Shown here: positions 53,136 to 62,071 of the stretch, piece by piece
Position numbering within the stretch: the stretch's first letter is position 1
Layout of the letters: every line of letters starts with the position of its first letter
Source of the DNA: Pseudomonas fluorescens
Lineage (GTDB): Bacteria; Pseudomonadota; Gammaproteobacteria; Pseudomonadales; Pseudomonadaceae
Length of the DNA stretch: 64,000 nt
Assembly (NCBI RefSeq): GCF_040448305.1
Contig: NZ_CP148752.1
Span: 6,638,501 to 6,702,500 of the forward strand
Direction of reading: 5' to 3'
The notes under the pieces: generated by a model
The model's database searches: none
Told to the model about the DNA's origin: nothing
Seen by the model: the letters and a program-made list of their open reading frames with translations, nothing else
Position numbers and translations under genes: made by a program

Positions 53136-55046
53136 TCAGGCTTCGTCCTTCAGTTTGAGCAACGGCTCCTGGAACCGCAGCAAACGACCGGCATTGCCCA
53201 ACACCAACAAGGTGCTGAGGTTATGCAGCAACGCCGCAATCATCGCCCCGGCAGCGCCAAGCCAGCCGAACGCGGCGAAGGCCACGATCGCCAGGGTCCA
53301 GCCCAGCCCGATGATCACATTGACCTGCAACGTCTGGCGGCACTGACGGCTCAGGCGCACGCAGGTGCCGAGGCGGCGCAGGTCACTGCCGATCAGCACG
53401 ATGTCCGCCGATGCCAGGGCGATGTCCGCACCGCCCGCACCCATGGCCACACCCACCACGCCAGCCTTGAGGGCCAGGGAGTCATTGATGCCATCGCCGA
53501 CCACCATCGGCCGGAAGCCGCTGTCGATTTCCTTGAGCACGCGGTTCAGTTTGTCTTCGGGCAGGGCTTGCGCTTCGACGTCACTGATCCCGACATCCCG
53601 AGCAAGCGTTTGCGCGACGCTGTGCCGGTCACCGGTGAGTAACAACTGGCGACCCAATCCAAGGTCGCGCAACTCACCCAAGGCAAATTGCGCCTCGGGT
53701 TTGACGCTGTCGGCCAGCAACAGCCAGGCAAGAAACTCCCCATTGAGCGCCAGCCCGGCAATCGGACCGTCATGATCGGGAACCGTTGTTGTGCTGATGC
53801 CCAGTTGCGCAAACAACTCCGGCCGGCCGAGTGCCGCTTCGCCCTGCTCGGTCATCGCCACCACGCCCAGGCCCTGGCGCTCATGAATGTCAGAAAGCAG
53901 CAGGAAATGCTCCTGGGTCACCAACCCCGCCAGCGCACGGCTGACCGGGTGACTGCTGGCCGAGCCGAGGCTGGCGGCGAGCTTGAGGACATGGCTGCGA
54001 TCCTCCAGCGGACTGTCGATGGATTGCAGGCGCAAGGTGCCGAAGGTCAGCGTCCCGGTCTTGTCGACCACCAGCGAAGTCAGGTCCGCCAACTCTTCGA
54101 GGAACGCAGAACTGCGGATCAGAATCCCGTGGCGTGCCGCTACCGCCACCCCGGCAATCGCCGTGGCCGGTGCCGACAACACCAGCGCACAAGGACAGGC
54201 CGCCACCAACACCGCGAGCATCGCTTGAGCGTTGTTGGTGATAAACCAGGTCACGGCGGCCAGCAACAAGACCAACACCATATAGCTGCCCGCGTAACGT
54301 TCCAGCAAACGAGTGATCGGCGGTTTCGAGCGCTCGGCGTTTTGCATCAGCGCGATGACTTTGCCGAGGGTCGATTCCTGGCCGGTGCGGGTCACTTCGA
54401 TTCGCAGCAGACCGTCGAGGTTGATCGCACCGCCGAACACCGACATGCCGACACCCGCTTCCATCGGTACCGATTCGCCGGTAATGGAGGCGGTGTCCAG
54501 ACTGGCCTGGCCGGACAACACCCGACCATCCGCCGGCACCCGGTCCCCGGCGCGGACCTCGACCAGGTCGCCGGCCTTGAGCGTGCCGTTGTCGACTTCA
54601 ATGATGGAGCCGTCCGCCTGCACCTTGCGCGCGTGGCTGCGGGTCAGTTTGCCGAGTGCGTGAATCGCCTCCTGGGAACCGATCACGCTACGCTCCTCCA
54701 GCACGTGACCGAAGATCATGATGATCGGCAACAGGGCCGCCGTCAGCAGATCCCCGGTGGCCCAGGCACCCAGCATGGCCAGGGCAATCAATTGATCGGT
54801 GATGCCGTGCAGGCTTGGATAGCGCAGGCTGTACCAGGCCGAACGCATGACCGGAACGGCGACCAGCAGCGAGGCAAAACCCAGCAGCAGCTGATTGACG
54901 CCAGTCTGCTCCGGCGCCAGCCAACGCCAGATCAAGCCCAGCGCGAGCAAGCCCAATGCGAGCATGGCCAGGGTCAGCTGGCGCGCGGCGCGGCGCTGTT
55001 CAGCCGAAGACAACAGGCTCGGTGCGGCGGCGGTTTGAGCGGTCAT
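53136..55046 (-). CDS. hmtA: HmtA-like P1B-type metal-transporting ATPase
   Basis: This is a 636-residue heavy-metal P-type ATPase. It has ITGESVP (residues 188-194), the CPC transport motif (284-286), DKTGTLT with phosphorylated D328, the HP motif (366-367) and GDGIND (518-523). No N-terminal GMxCxxC metal-binding domain is present. In the last helices the Lys and Asp of ZntA-type exporters are replaced by an Asn in LQVNVIIG and by H608-N609 (HNLSTLL). The gene is last in an operon with three SPFH proteins, the arrangement I recall for P. aeruginosa HmtA, reported as a zinc and copper importer. A Zur-like box heads the operon, which fits import. The symbol rests on that similarity. Confidence 0.8.
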   Translation of the reverse strand: MTAQTAAAPSLLSSAEQRRAARQLTLAMLALGLLALGLIWRWLAPEQTGVNQLLLGFASLLVAVPVMRSAWYSLRYPSLHGITDQLIALAMLGAWATGDLLTAALLPIIMIFGHVLEERSVIGSQEAIHALGKLTRSHARKVQADGSIIEVDNGTLKAGDLVEVRAGDRVPADGRVLSGQASLDTASITGESVPMEAGVGMSVFGGAINLDGLLRIEVTRTGQESTLGKVIALMQNAERSKPPITRLLERYAGSYMVLVLLLAAVTWFITNNAQAMLAVLVAACPCALVLSAPATAIAGVAVAARHGILIRSSAFLEELADLTSLVVDKTGTLTFGTLRLQSIDSPLEDRSHVLKLAASLGSASSHPVSRALAGLVTQEHFLLLSDIHERQGLGVVAMTEQGEAALGRPELFAQLGISTTTVPDHDGPIAGLALNGEFLAWLLLADSVKPEAQFALGELRDLGLGRQLLLTGDRHSVAQTLARDVGISDVEAQALPEDKLNRVLKEIDSGFRPMVVGDGINDSLALKAGVVGVAMGAGGADIALASADIVLIGSDLRRLGTCVRLSRQCRQTLQVNVIIGLGWTLAIVAFAAFGWLGAAGAMIAALLHNLSTLLVLGNAGRLLRFQEPLLKLKDEA

Positions 55047-56101
55047 TGTGCAGCTCCCTGAATGATCAGGCGGGAATCGTCTTTGGGATCGACCGTCGTG
55101 ACCGAACCGGCCTGACCGAGAATTTTCGGCAACCGCTCGCGATAAATGCGCAGTAGCATTTGCGGGTCAGTGCCCTGTTGTTGCGCCTTGGCCAGGCTCA
55201 ACACCGTGGCCGTGTCGGTGGATGCTTTGGCCAGTCGTTCACTGGCCTGGGCATGGGCAACCTGTAATGTTCTGTCGGATTGCTCGTTGGCCGTTTGCGT
55301 CAACTTTTCGGCTTCGGTACGCGCATTGGCCACGGCTTTGTCGGCCTGCTGGCTCGCTGTGAGTACCGCATTGAAGGCATTCACTGCTGGGCTTGGCAGA
55401 CTCGATTGCACATCGACCCGCGCCACCTCAATCCCCAGTCCCTGCCCCGTCGCCGTGAGTTCAGCAAGACGCTGGTTGATGCCCTGCACCAGATCGCCTC
55501 GCAAACGCTCGCGTCGTTCCGCCGCCTGATTGTCAGCACCGATCAGCTCTGGCCGGGCAACCAGGATAGTGTCCAGATCGCGTGCGGCGGTGAGTGCCAC
55601 AGCGCTGCGGGTGACCAACCGATCCAGTGCCGGCAACACATGTTCGCCTTGAAGCACGAACGCGTAAGGTTCGGTGACTTTGTAGAAAACCCGAACATCC
55701 AGTTGCACCACACCGGCATCACCCGTTAACAGATAGCCGGAGCCTGCGAGGGCATCGCTGATGGGCGTGGCAAAACTGGCCACGCGATCTGCCTGGATCG
55801 CGGCACCACTGCGCAACAGACCTTCCACTCGACGCTCGATCACCCGCTCCGCCGCCGGCAACAAAATCACCTGCTCGAACGGTTGCGGCCATGCCAGTAA
55901 CAGCCCGGCATTCTGAATGCGATCCAGCGCGCCGAAATGCAAAACCACCGCGCGATTTTGCGGATCGATCTGCCGCACATTGGAAAACGCCCAAGCCAAC
56001 GCCGCCAATACAGTCACCGCATACAAGGCCAAAAACGCCAAGCGCCCGGCCTGAATCCAGGGGCTGCTCAACTCATTTGTTCCACGTGGAACCAAACTCA
56101 T
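55043..56101 (-). CDS. HflC-like SPFH protein 2 of the metal-ATPase operon
   Basis: This is a 352-residue stomatin/prohibitin-family protein. One N-terminal membrane helix (residues ~19-41) is followed by an SPFH domain (about residues 45-245, VRQIDPQNRAVVLHFG) and an Ala/Gln-rich coiled coil (250-325). SPFH proteins form large membrane rings that hold partner proteins. Here the likely partner is the ATPase encoded next, since the two genes overlap by 4 bp. True HflKC genes lie near hfq and hflX, so this is a specialised paralog. Confidence 0.85.
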   Translation of the reverse strand: MSLVPRGTNELSSPWIQAGRLAFLALYAVTVLAALAWAFSNVRQIDPQNRAVVLHFGALDRIQNAGLLLAWPQPFEQVILLPAAERVIERRVEGLLRSGAAIQADRVASFATPISDALAGSGYLLTGDAGVVQLDVRVFYKVTEPYAFVLQGEHVLPALDRLVTRSAVALTAARDLDTILVARPELIGADNQAAERRERLRGDLVQGINQRLAELTATGQGLGIEVARVDVQSSLPSPAVNAFNAVLTASQQADKAVANARTEAEKLTQTANEQSDRTLQVAHAQASERLAKASTDTATVLSLAKAQQQGTDPQMLLRIYRERLPKILGQAGSVTTVDPKDDSRLIIQGAAQ

Positions 56102-57138
56102 GGCTGCGATCCGGACTTGTTGTCGAGACTCGGCGGACCGTCAACCAACACGCGGAACGGTGCGGCGTCGGTGCGCAGAATCAGCTTGGTTCCCGGCGTC
56201 ACCACCGTGCCCAAGGTGTCGAGCGAGCGCAGCAGGTTGTAGAGCTGCGGCGATCCCGCGTAGGCGCGACCGTAAATCTGCGCCGCTTCGACGCGCGATT
56301 GCGCTTCGATATCCGCTGCTTTCACCGTGGCATCGGCCTGCACAATTCGCGCATCACGCTCGGCGGCGGAACGAATTTGCGCGGCCTCACGCTTGCCGAT
56401 GGCCGTGCGCTCGGTTGCGATGGTTTCGCGCTCGGCGCGCATCCGGTCGACCGTCGCGGTGAGCGTCACCGAAGGCAGCGTCAATCGTTCGATACCGACC
56501 TGCAATACGCGCACGCCATAAGTGGTGAGCAGCTGCTGATCGATTTGCTTGCGCAGTTGTGCTTCGAAATCGGCAATGCGCACCTGGCTGGCATCGGTAT
56601 TGACCAGGTTCGCCAGATCAAAACTGCTGGCGGTGGTTTCCAGTGCGGAGCCGACAAAGGTGCGAATCTGCCGCGCGGCTTCATCGGGCTGGTTCTGCAC
56701 CGCGCGCATGAAACGTTGCACGTTGTCCGGATCGCCCTGCACCTGCCACGCCACGTAGGCCTGAACGATGATGCGCAAACCGTCCCGCGTACCGACATCC
56801 TGCAAACCGCTGGACGTGGTGCGCAGCCGCAGATCCACCGGAATCGCTGCTTCGAACGGTGCCGGCCAGCGCCAACCCAGTCCCGGCTCCAGCAAGACTC
56901 GCGATGGATTGCCGAAGCGCGTGATTACCGTGGCCTCCCCCGATCGCACCTGCACCAGGCTCGCGGCGGCGACCGCAAACGCCACCAGCAATGCCGCCCA
57001 TCCCATCCGGCGCCACGGGAATGGACCGGCCTCCTGCGGATCGCCGTGATGATGGTGATGGCCGTGGTGGTGATGCCCGCCATGACCGTGATCGTGTCCG
57101 GCGTGGTCATCGTGATCGTGCGTATGGGACTGGCTCAA
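56098..57138 (-). CDS. HflC-like SPFH protein 1 with His-rich N-terminus
   Basis: This is a 346-residue SPFH protein with 16 histidines among residues 5-31 (HDHGHGGHHHHGHHHHHG is the densest part). That is a probable metal-binding tail placed before the single membrane helix (residues ~44-64). The SPFH domain (about 65-250) and a coiled coil follow (RAERETIATERTAIGKREAAQ). It overlaps both neighbours by 4 bp. The tail may collect zinc for or from the ATPase. The side of the membrane it faces is not certain from sequence. Confidence 0.85.
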   Translation of the reverse strand: MSQSHTHDHDDHAGHDHGHGGHHHHGHHHHHGDPQEAGPFPWRRMGWAALLVAFAVAAASLVQVRSGEATVITRFGNPSRVLLEPGLGWRWPAPFEAAIPVDLRLRTTSSGLQDVGTRDGLRIIVQAYVAWQVQGDPDNVQRFMRAVQNQPDEAARQIRTFVGSALETTASSFDLANLVNTDASQVRIADFEAQLRKQIDQQLLTTYGVRVLQVGIERLTLPSVTLTATVDRMRAERETIATERTAIGKREAAQIRSAAERDARIVQADATVKAADIEAQSRVEAAQIYGRAYAGSPQLYNLLRSLDTLGTVVTPGTKLILRTDAAPFRVLVDGPPSLDNKSGSQP

Positions 57139-59093
57139 TTGGCAGCTCCTGGCTGAGCGGTTTTACGCGACGGCGCAGGGTCAACCGGCAGCGTGAAAGT
57201 ACGGAGGTCGATGGTCGGCGCATTGCTGCTGCCGCCCAGACGATGATCGAGCACCAGCAATTTGGCGTTGGCCAAACCCTGGGACAACTGACTGAAATAC
57301 TGCTCCAGCACAAAGGCCTGGCCAGCGCTGGCATAGGCTTTTTGCTCGGCGTTGAATTTCAGGTCTGCGGCCTGGGCGCCAGCGTTGATTTCACGGGCGC
57401 TGGCCGTCGCCTGATCGCGGGCGATGCTGGCCTGCAACTGCGCCTGGTTGGTAGCCTCGGCGGCGGCGCCACGTTCACGGGCGATCAAGGCTTGCGCGCC
57501 AATCTGCGCCGCTTGCACGCCGTGATAGGCATTGGCTGCACCGGCCGGAGGATGAATCGCTTCGACCACCGTGGCGAGAATTTCCACGCCGCTGTCGAGT
57601 TTTTGCAGGTCCGCCTGAACTGCGCGGCCGATCTCTTCGGCCAGCCCTACCCTGTCCTCGCCAAGCAATCCGTCGAGGGTGCGCGAGGCGAAGTCGTGAA
57701 CCAGGATTCGGCTGGCGGTGCTGCGAATCAACATCGGCACATCGGCACTGTTATAGGTCGCGGCCAACGCCGCCTCATCGCTCAGACCGATGCGATAGAC
57801 GAAGCGCACGTCCATGTTGACGATCTGAAAGCTCTGCTTGTCGGCTCGGCTGCTGGCGATCACCTGGGATTTGTCGTTCACATGGCTGGCGTCCCACAGG
57901 CGATTGGCAATCGCCGGGGCCGGGCCTTCAGCGGGGTCGGCCTGAATGGGGGCTGTGGTTTCGCCAACACTGGTGGCCAACTCGTGAACCACGCCATTCT
58001 CGACGCTCAACACCCGGCCCAATGGCCAGGGCAAACCCATGTACAAGCCTGGACCGAACACCTCCACTGGCTTGCCGAATCGTTCGTAGATGCCACGCCC
58101 TTGCAGGGCAATTTCGTGAATACCGGTCAGCGACCAGCCAACCAGCGACACCACCGCCAGCACCGGCAGGAACGCCCGACGCATGTAAGTGAAGGCCCAG
58201 ATTTGCCGCAGATCGATGCCGAAGCGGTTATGCAATTCGTGCTGCAACGCCAGCAATGGCTGTGGTGGCCAGCGCAGCATGTCAGCGACAAAACTGCGCG
58301 CCAACAACTCCGGCTCAAGACGGTCGCGGCGCGGACTGAACAATGACAACACCGCGCGCAGCAACAGTTCTACCGCCACCAGCCCCGGTAGCAGTCCAAT
58401 CAACACCGCCAGGCGTACAGGCCACACCGACGTTTCATCGGCAAACAACAGACAAAAAGCACCGAGCACCAGGCTGATGATCGCCACACGAATCAATTGC
58501 GCCAACGTAGCGGCTTCAGGCCATTGCGCGGTGTTTTCCTGCGCCAGATGGCGCTCCATCACCAACAGGCCGAACGCCAACAGCAAAAAGCACGCAGCCC
58601 CGACCGTGGCCGACAGGCCCAGCGCTGCCGGGGGCAACGTGAGGTTCCAGGCCTGTTCCACGCCCAATACCGCCAACAATGCCCAGCCACCAAGCCACAG
58701 CGTCGGCGCGCCGATTTGCCCGAGCAGGTGCTGCGATTGCTGGCTGATCCGGTCCAGCAAACGCTCATACCACCCCGAAGGCGCGACAGACTCGTCGACA
58801 ACGACCACCGGCACCTCGGGACTCATGGCGCGGGCACGCCACTGGGCTACCCACCCGGCCGATTGCAAACCGGCCATCAACACCACAGACGCCGCGCTCA
58901 GGTTCAGCAGCAACGCTGGCCACAGTGTTTGCGACGAAAACAGCCCGACAAAAAACGCCAGCAGCACACCCACCGTCGCGAATACGCCCGCACCGATGGC
59001 GAACTGGCGCAAACGCCGCCCTTGAATGACCGCCTGCTGAAAGCGCGGCAACCCGGCTAACGGCGCTTCATCAACATCGAGATCGACTTGCAT
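57135..59093 (-). CDS. Multi-membrane-segment HflK-like SPFH fusion
   Basis: This is a 652-residue protein. Six hydrophobic segments (about residues 30-52, 57-81, 131-150, 155-179, 198-217 and 225-250) precede a seventh (307-328). An HflK-like SPFH domain (about 330-560, QGRGIYERFGKPVEVFGPGL) and an Ala/Gln coiled coil follow. Ordinary HflK has one membrane helix and ~400 residues, so the N-terminal ~300 residues are an added membrane module. It is the first gene of the four-gene operon, 33 bp behind a Zur-like box, with GGGGTGG before the ATG. The function of the fusion is unknown. Confidence 0.82.
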   Translation of the reverse strand: MQVDLDVDEAPLAGLPRFQQAVIQGRRLRQFAIGAGVFATVGVLLAFFVGLFSSQTLWPALLLNLSAASVVLMAGLQSAGWVAQWRARAMSPEVPVVVVDESVAPSGWYERLLDRISQQSQHLLGQIGAPTLWLGGWALLAVLGVEQAWNLTLPPAALGLSATVGAACFLLLAFGLLVMERHLAQENTAQWPEAATLAQLIRVAIISLVLGAFCLLFADETSVWPVRLAVLIGLLPGLVAVELLLRAVLSLFSPRRDRLEPELLARSFVADMLRWPPQPLLALQHELHNRFGIDLRQIWAFTYMRRAFLPVLAVVSLVGWSLTGIHEIALQGRGIYERFGKPVEVFGPGLYMGLPWPLGRVLSVENGVVHELATSVGETTAPIQADPAEGPAPAIANRLWDASHVNDKSQVIASSRADKQSFQIVNMDVRFVYRIGLSDEAALAATYNSADVPMLIRSTASRILVHDFASRTLDGLLGEDRVGLAEEIGRAVQADLQKLDSGVEILATVVEAIHPPAGAANAYHGVQAAQIGAQALIARERGAAAEATNQAQLQASIARDQATASAREINAGAQAADLKFNAEQKAYASAGQAFVLEQYFSQLSQGLANAKLLVLDHRLGGSSNAPTIDLRTFTLPVDPAPSRKTAQPGAAN

Positions 59094-59125
59094 ACCACCC
59101 CAGAGTGTCTTCGCTTACAGAACAA

Positions 59126-59144
59126 TTCGTTACGATATAACGAA
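59126..59144 (-). promoter_or_regulatory. Zur-like palindrome upstream of the SPFH/metal-ATPase operon
   Basis: TTCGTTA-CGATA-TAACGAA has perfect 7-bp arms and the same GTTA-N5-TAAC geometry as the two clear Zur boxes at 44056 and 44627. The flanking bases (CG instead of TG/CA) differ from consensus. It lies 33 bp before the operon start and 164 bp before the divergent lpd gene. Zur binding is inferred. Confidence 0.6.
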
Positions 59145-59307
59145 AATGGTGAAATTTCTGTTTTCAAGCGCGCTATCTAAAGATTCCCAACCTGTCACTT
59201 AGCTGAAGCCTTGACCGAAAGACGGCAGAACGCACATATTACGCCCGTAATTTTATCCAGGAACTACTTTTACCCATCCCTTCCCCTTTCGATCCAGGAG
59301 TACATCC

Positions 59308-60708
59308 ATGAGCATTTATGACGTCGTGATACTCGGCGGTGGCCCCGGCGGTTACAACGCGGCGATCCGCGCCGGACAACTGGGTCTGAAAGCCGCCTGC
59401 GTGGAAGGACGCGCCACACTCGGCGGCACCTGCCTGAACGTTGGTTGCATGCCGTCCAAGGCGTTGCTGCATGCCTCCGAACTGTACGACGCGGCCATGG
59501 GGGCGGAATTTGCCAACCTGGGGATCGACGTCAAACCCAGCCTCAACCTCGCCCGGATGATGACGCAAAAGGATGAAAGCGTTACCGGGTTGACCAAGGG
59601 CATCGAATTTCTTTTCCGCAAAAACAAAGTCGACTGGATCAAAGGCTGGGGCCACATCGACGGACCGGGCAAAGTCACGGTGACCGATAGCGCCGGTGGC
59701 AAGACCGAACTGATCGCCAGGGACATCATCATCGCCACCGGTTCCGAGCCCACGCCCCTGCCCGGCGTGGACATCGATAACAAACGCATCCTCGATTCCA
59801 CAGGCGCCCTGGCACTGACCGAGGTGCCCAAGCATCTGGTGGTGATCGGCGCCGGCGTGATCGGCCTGGAGCTGGGCTCGGTCTGGCGACGTCTTGGGGC
59901 GCAGGTAACAGTGGTCGAGTTTCTCGACCGGATCTGCCCCGGCGTAGACATCGAAGCCGGTAAAACCCTGCAGCGCTCCCTGAGCAAGCAAGGCTTGAGT
60001 TTCAAATTGAGTTCAAAAGTGACCAGCGCCACCAGCTCCGCCAATGGCGTTCAGCTCAGCATCGAGCCTGCCGCTGGCGGTACCGCCGAGTTGCTGGAAG
60101 CCGATTACGTGCTGGTGGCCATCGGGCGCCGACCTTATACACAGGGCCTGGGCCTGGAGAACGTCGGCCTCGCCACTGACAAACGCGGCATGCTCGCCAA
60201 CAAGGGGCATCGCACCGAAGCCGCCGGGGTCTGGGTGATTGGTGACGTGACCTCGGGTCCCATGCTCGCCCACAAGGCCGAGGACGAAGCCATGGCCTGC
60301 GTCGAGCAGATCGTCGGCAAGGCGGGCGAGGTCAATTACAACCTGATCCCCAGTGTGGTCTACACCAAACCGGAACTGGCCAGCGTCGGCAAGACCGAAG
60401 AGCAGCTCAAGGCCGAAGGCCGGGCGTACAAGGTCGGCAAGTTTCCCTTCACCGCCAACAGTCGGGCGAAGATCAACCACGAAACCGAAGGCTTCGCCAA
60501 AGTGCTGGCCGATGAGCGCACGGATGAAGTCCTCGGTGTGCATCTGGTCGGCCCGAGCGTCAGTGAAATGATTGGCGAGTACTGCGTGGCCATGGAGTTC
60601 AGCGCGTCGGCCGAAGACATTGCCCTGACCTGCCACCCGCACCCGACCCGCTCCGAAGCCTTGCGCCAGGCGGCGATGAATGTGGAGGGGATGGCGACGC
60701 AGATGTAA
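59308..60708 (+). CDS. lpd: Dihydrolipoyl dehydrogenase
   Basis: This is a 466-residue FAD flavoprotein, the E3 component that reoxidises lipoamide in 2-oxoacid dehydrogenase or glycine-cleavage complexes. The FAD site GGGPGGYNAA is at residue 11. The redox disulphide GGTCLNVGCMPSK is at residues 39-51. The NAD site VIGAGVIGLELG is near 180, and the C-terminal HPHPTRSE with the catalytic His is near 446. It stands alone without E1/E2 genes, like the free-standing Lpd3 of pseudomonads. Confidence 0.93.
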   Translation: MSIYDVVILGGGPGGYNAAIRAGQLGLKAACVEGRATLGGTCLNVGCMPSKALLHASELYDAAMGAEFANLGIDVKPSLNLARMMTQKDESVTGLTKGIEFLFRKNKVDWIKGWGHIDGPGKVTVTDSAGGKTELIARDIIIATGSEPTPLPGVDIDNKRILDSTGALALTEVPKHLVVIGAGVIGLELGSVWRRLGAQVTVVEFLDRICPGVDIEAGKTLQRSLSKQGLSFKLSSKVTSATSSANGVQLSIEPAAGGTAELLEADYVLVAIGRRPYTQGLGLENVGLATDKRGMLANKGHRTEAAGVWVIGDVTSGPMLAHKAEDEAMACVEQIVGKAGEVNYNLIPSVVYTKPELASVGKTEEQLKAEGRAYKVGKFPFTANSRAKINHETEGFAKVLADERTDEVLGVHLVGPSVSEMIGEYCVAMEFSASAEDIALTCHPHPTRSEALRQAAMNVEGMATQM

Positions 60709-60741
60709 GACTTGAAGCGTTGCAGTGACTGATCTATCGCT

Positions 60742-60805
60742 ATCGCGAGCAGGCTCGCTCCCACAGGTACAGCGCAAGCCTTGTGGGAGCGAGCCTGCTC
60801 GCGAT
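60742..60805. repeat. REP doublet 9 (short spacer)
   Basis: Inverted 24-bp REP copies occupy 60742-60765 and 60782-60805 with a 16-bp spacer. They lie between the convergent ends of lpd and the Lrp-family gene. Confidence 0.9.
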
Positions 60806-60819
60806 GCAGACGACTCGGT

Positions 60820-61293
60820 CTACAGCGGCAAATGCTCCAGCGGCAACACCCCCGGGGCCTTCACCGTGTGAATCGCAAAGTTGCTGCGGATGTCGCTCAC
60901 ACCCGGCAGCTTCAACAATCGCCCGGTGAGAAAGCGGTCATAGGCGCGCAAGTCCGGCACCACCACCTGCAGCAGAAAATCCGACTCCCCTGACACCAGA
61001 AACGCCGAAATCACCTCGGGTAATGCCGTCACCGCCTGGCGAAAGGCTTCGGCTTGTTCGTCGTTATGGCGCTCGACCTTGACCCCGACAAACACCGTCA
61101 GCCCCAACCCCACTTCGTCGCGGTCCAGGTTGACCTGGTAGCCGCGAATAACCCCCGCCTCTTCAAGCATCCGAACCCGGCGCAAGCAAGGCGATGCCGA
61201 CAGGCCGATCTCGTCTGCCAGTTGCACATTGCTCAGGCGGCCATCCCGTTGCAGCGCGGCGAGAATCTTGCGGTCGTAGGCGTCGAGTTTCAT
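60820..61293 (-). CDS. Lrp/AsnC-family regulator
   Basis: This is a 157-residue feast/famine regulator. The N-terminal helix-turn-helix (residues 1-62, including GRLSNVQLADEIGLSASPCLRRVRML) is followed by the RAM effector domain (residues 70-150, including FLVSGESDFLLQVVVPDLRAYDRFL). It is divergent from a LysE-type exporter gene, a common pair in which the regulator activates the exporter in response to an amino acid. Confidence 0.88.
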   Translation of the reverse strand: MKLDAYDRKILAALQRDGRLSNVQLADEIGLSASPCLRRVRMLEEAGVIRGYQVNLDRDEVGLGLTVFVGVKVERHNDEQAEAFRQAVTALPEVISAFLVSGESDFLLQVVVPDLRAYDRFLTGRLLKLPGVSDIRSNFAIHTVKAPGVLPLEHLPL

Positions 61294-61438
61294 GGTTTGG
61301 CAGATCCTGATGGTTCAATCTTGATTAAGTGGCAGATTATGCCAATACACGACCCGATAGAAGCTGACAACGCAAGCACCTGCCCCGCCCTTCAGCCCTA
61401 GACTGGCACGACCAAATCGACAACGAATGGGGTGCAAC

Positions 61439-62068
61439 ATGCAAGGTCTCTGGCTGTTTTTCATGGCACTGGCAGTGGTCTACCTGTTGCCGGGGCCCGA
61501 CATGATCCTGCTGTTGCAGACCGGTGCCCGCCAGGGCAAAGGCGCCGCGCTGGCCACGGCCGTGGGCCTGGGCATCGCCCGGGGTTGCCATGTGGCATTG
61601 GCGGCGCTGGGGCTGGCGGCACTGTTCAAGGCGGCGCCCTGGACTTTCGACGTGGTGCGCCTGGCCGGTGCCGCGTATCTGCTGTGGATCGGCATTCAGT
61701 GCCTGCGAACCACGATGCTGCCGAGCCTCACCAGCGCCGACGCAACCGGCGAAAAACCACGCTGGGGCGCAGCCATCCGACGCGGACTGCTGACCAACCT
61801 GCTCAATCCCAAGGCACTGTTGTTCTGCTCCGTGCTACTACCGCAATTCATCGACCCACAGGCCGGGCCGGTGCTCGGGCAATTTGCGACCTTGGGCGTG
61901 GTGCTGGTCGGTGTCGGTTTGCTGTTCGACAGCGCCTACGCTTTGATCGGCGCGGCACTCGGCCGTTGGCTGCAACGCAGCCCCTCAGCCCAGCGCCTGC
62001 AACAATGGTTGTTCGGCAGCCTGTTGATCGGTTTCGCCGTGCGGCTGACCTTTGTGCAACAGGCTTGA
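61439..62068 (+). CDS. LysE/RhtB-family amino-acid exporter
   Basis: This is a 209-residue inner-membrane exporter with about six hydrophobic segments and the family motif YLLPGPDMILLLQTGARQG at residues 15-33. LLTNLLNPKALLFCSVLLPQF near residue 123 is the second signature. The start at 61439 has GGGG at good spacing; an ATG four codons upstream is possible. It is probably controlled by the divergent Lrp-type regulator. The substrate amino acid is unknown. Confidence 0.88.
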   Translation: MQGLWLFFMALAVVYLLPGPDMILLLQTGARQGKGAALATAVGLGIARGCHVALAALGLAALFKAAPWTFDVVRLAGAAYLLWIGIQCLRTTMLPSLTSADATGEKPRWGAAIRRGLLTNLLNPKALLFCSVLLPQFIDPQAGPVLGQFATLGVVLVGVGLLFDSAYALIGAALGRWLQRSPSAQRLQQWLFGSLLIGFAVRLTFVQQA

Positions 62069-62071
62069 ACC

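Noticed and set aside
55043..59093. Calling the SPFH genes the canonical hflK and hflC
   Set aside because: The FtsH-modulating hflKC pair is expected near hfq and hflX. These copies have a membrane fusion, a His-rich tail and a metal-ATPase partner.
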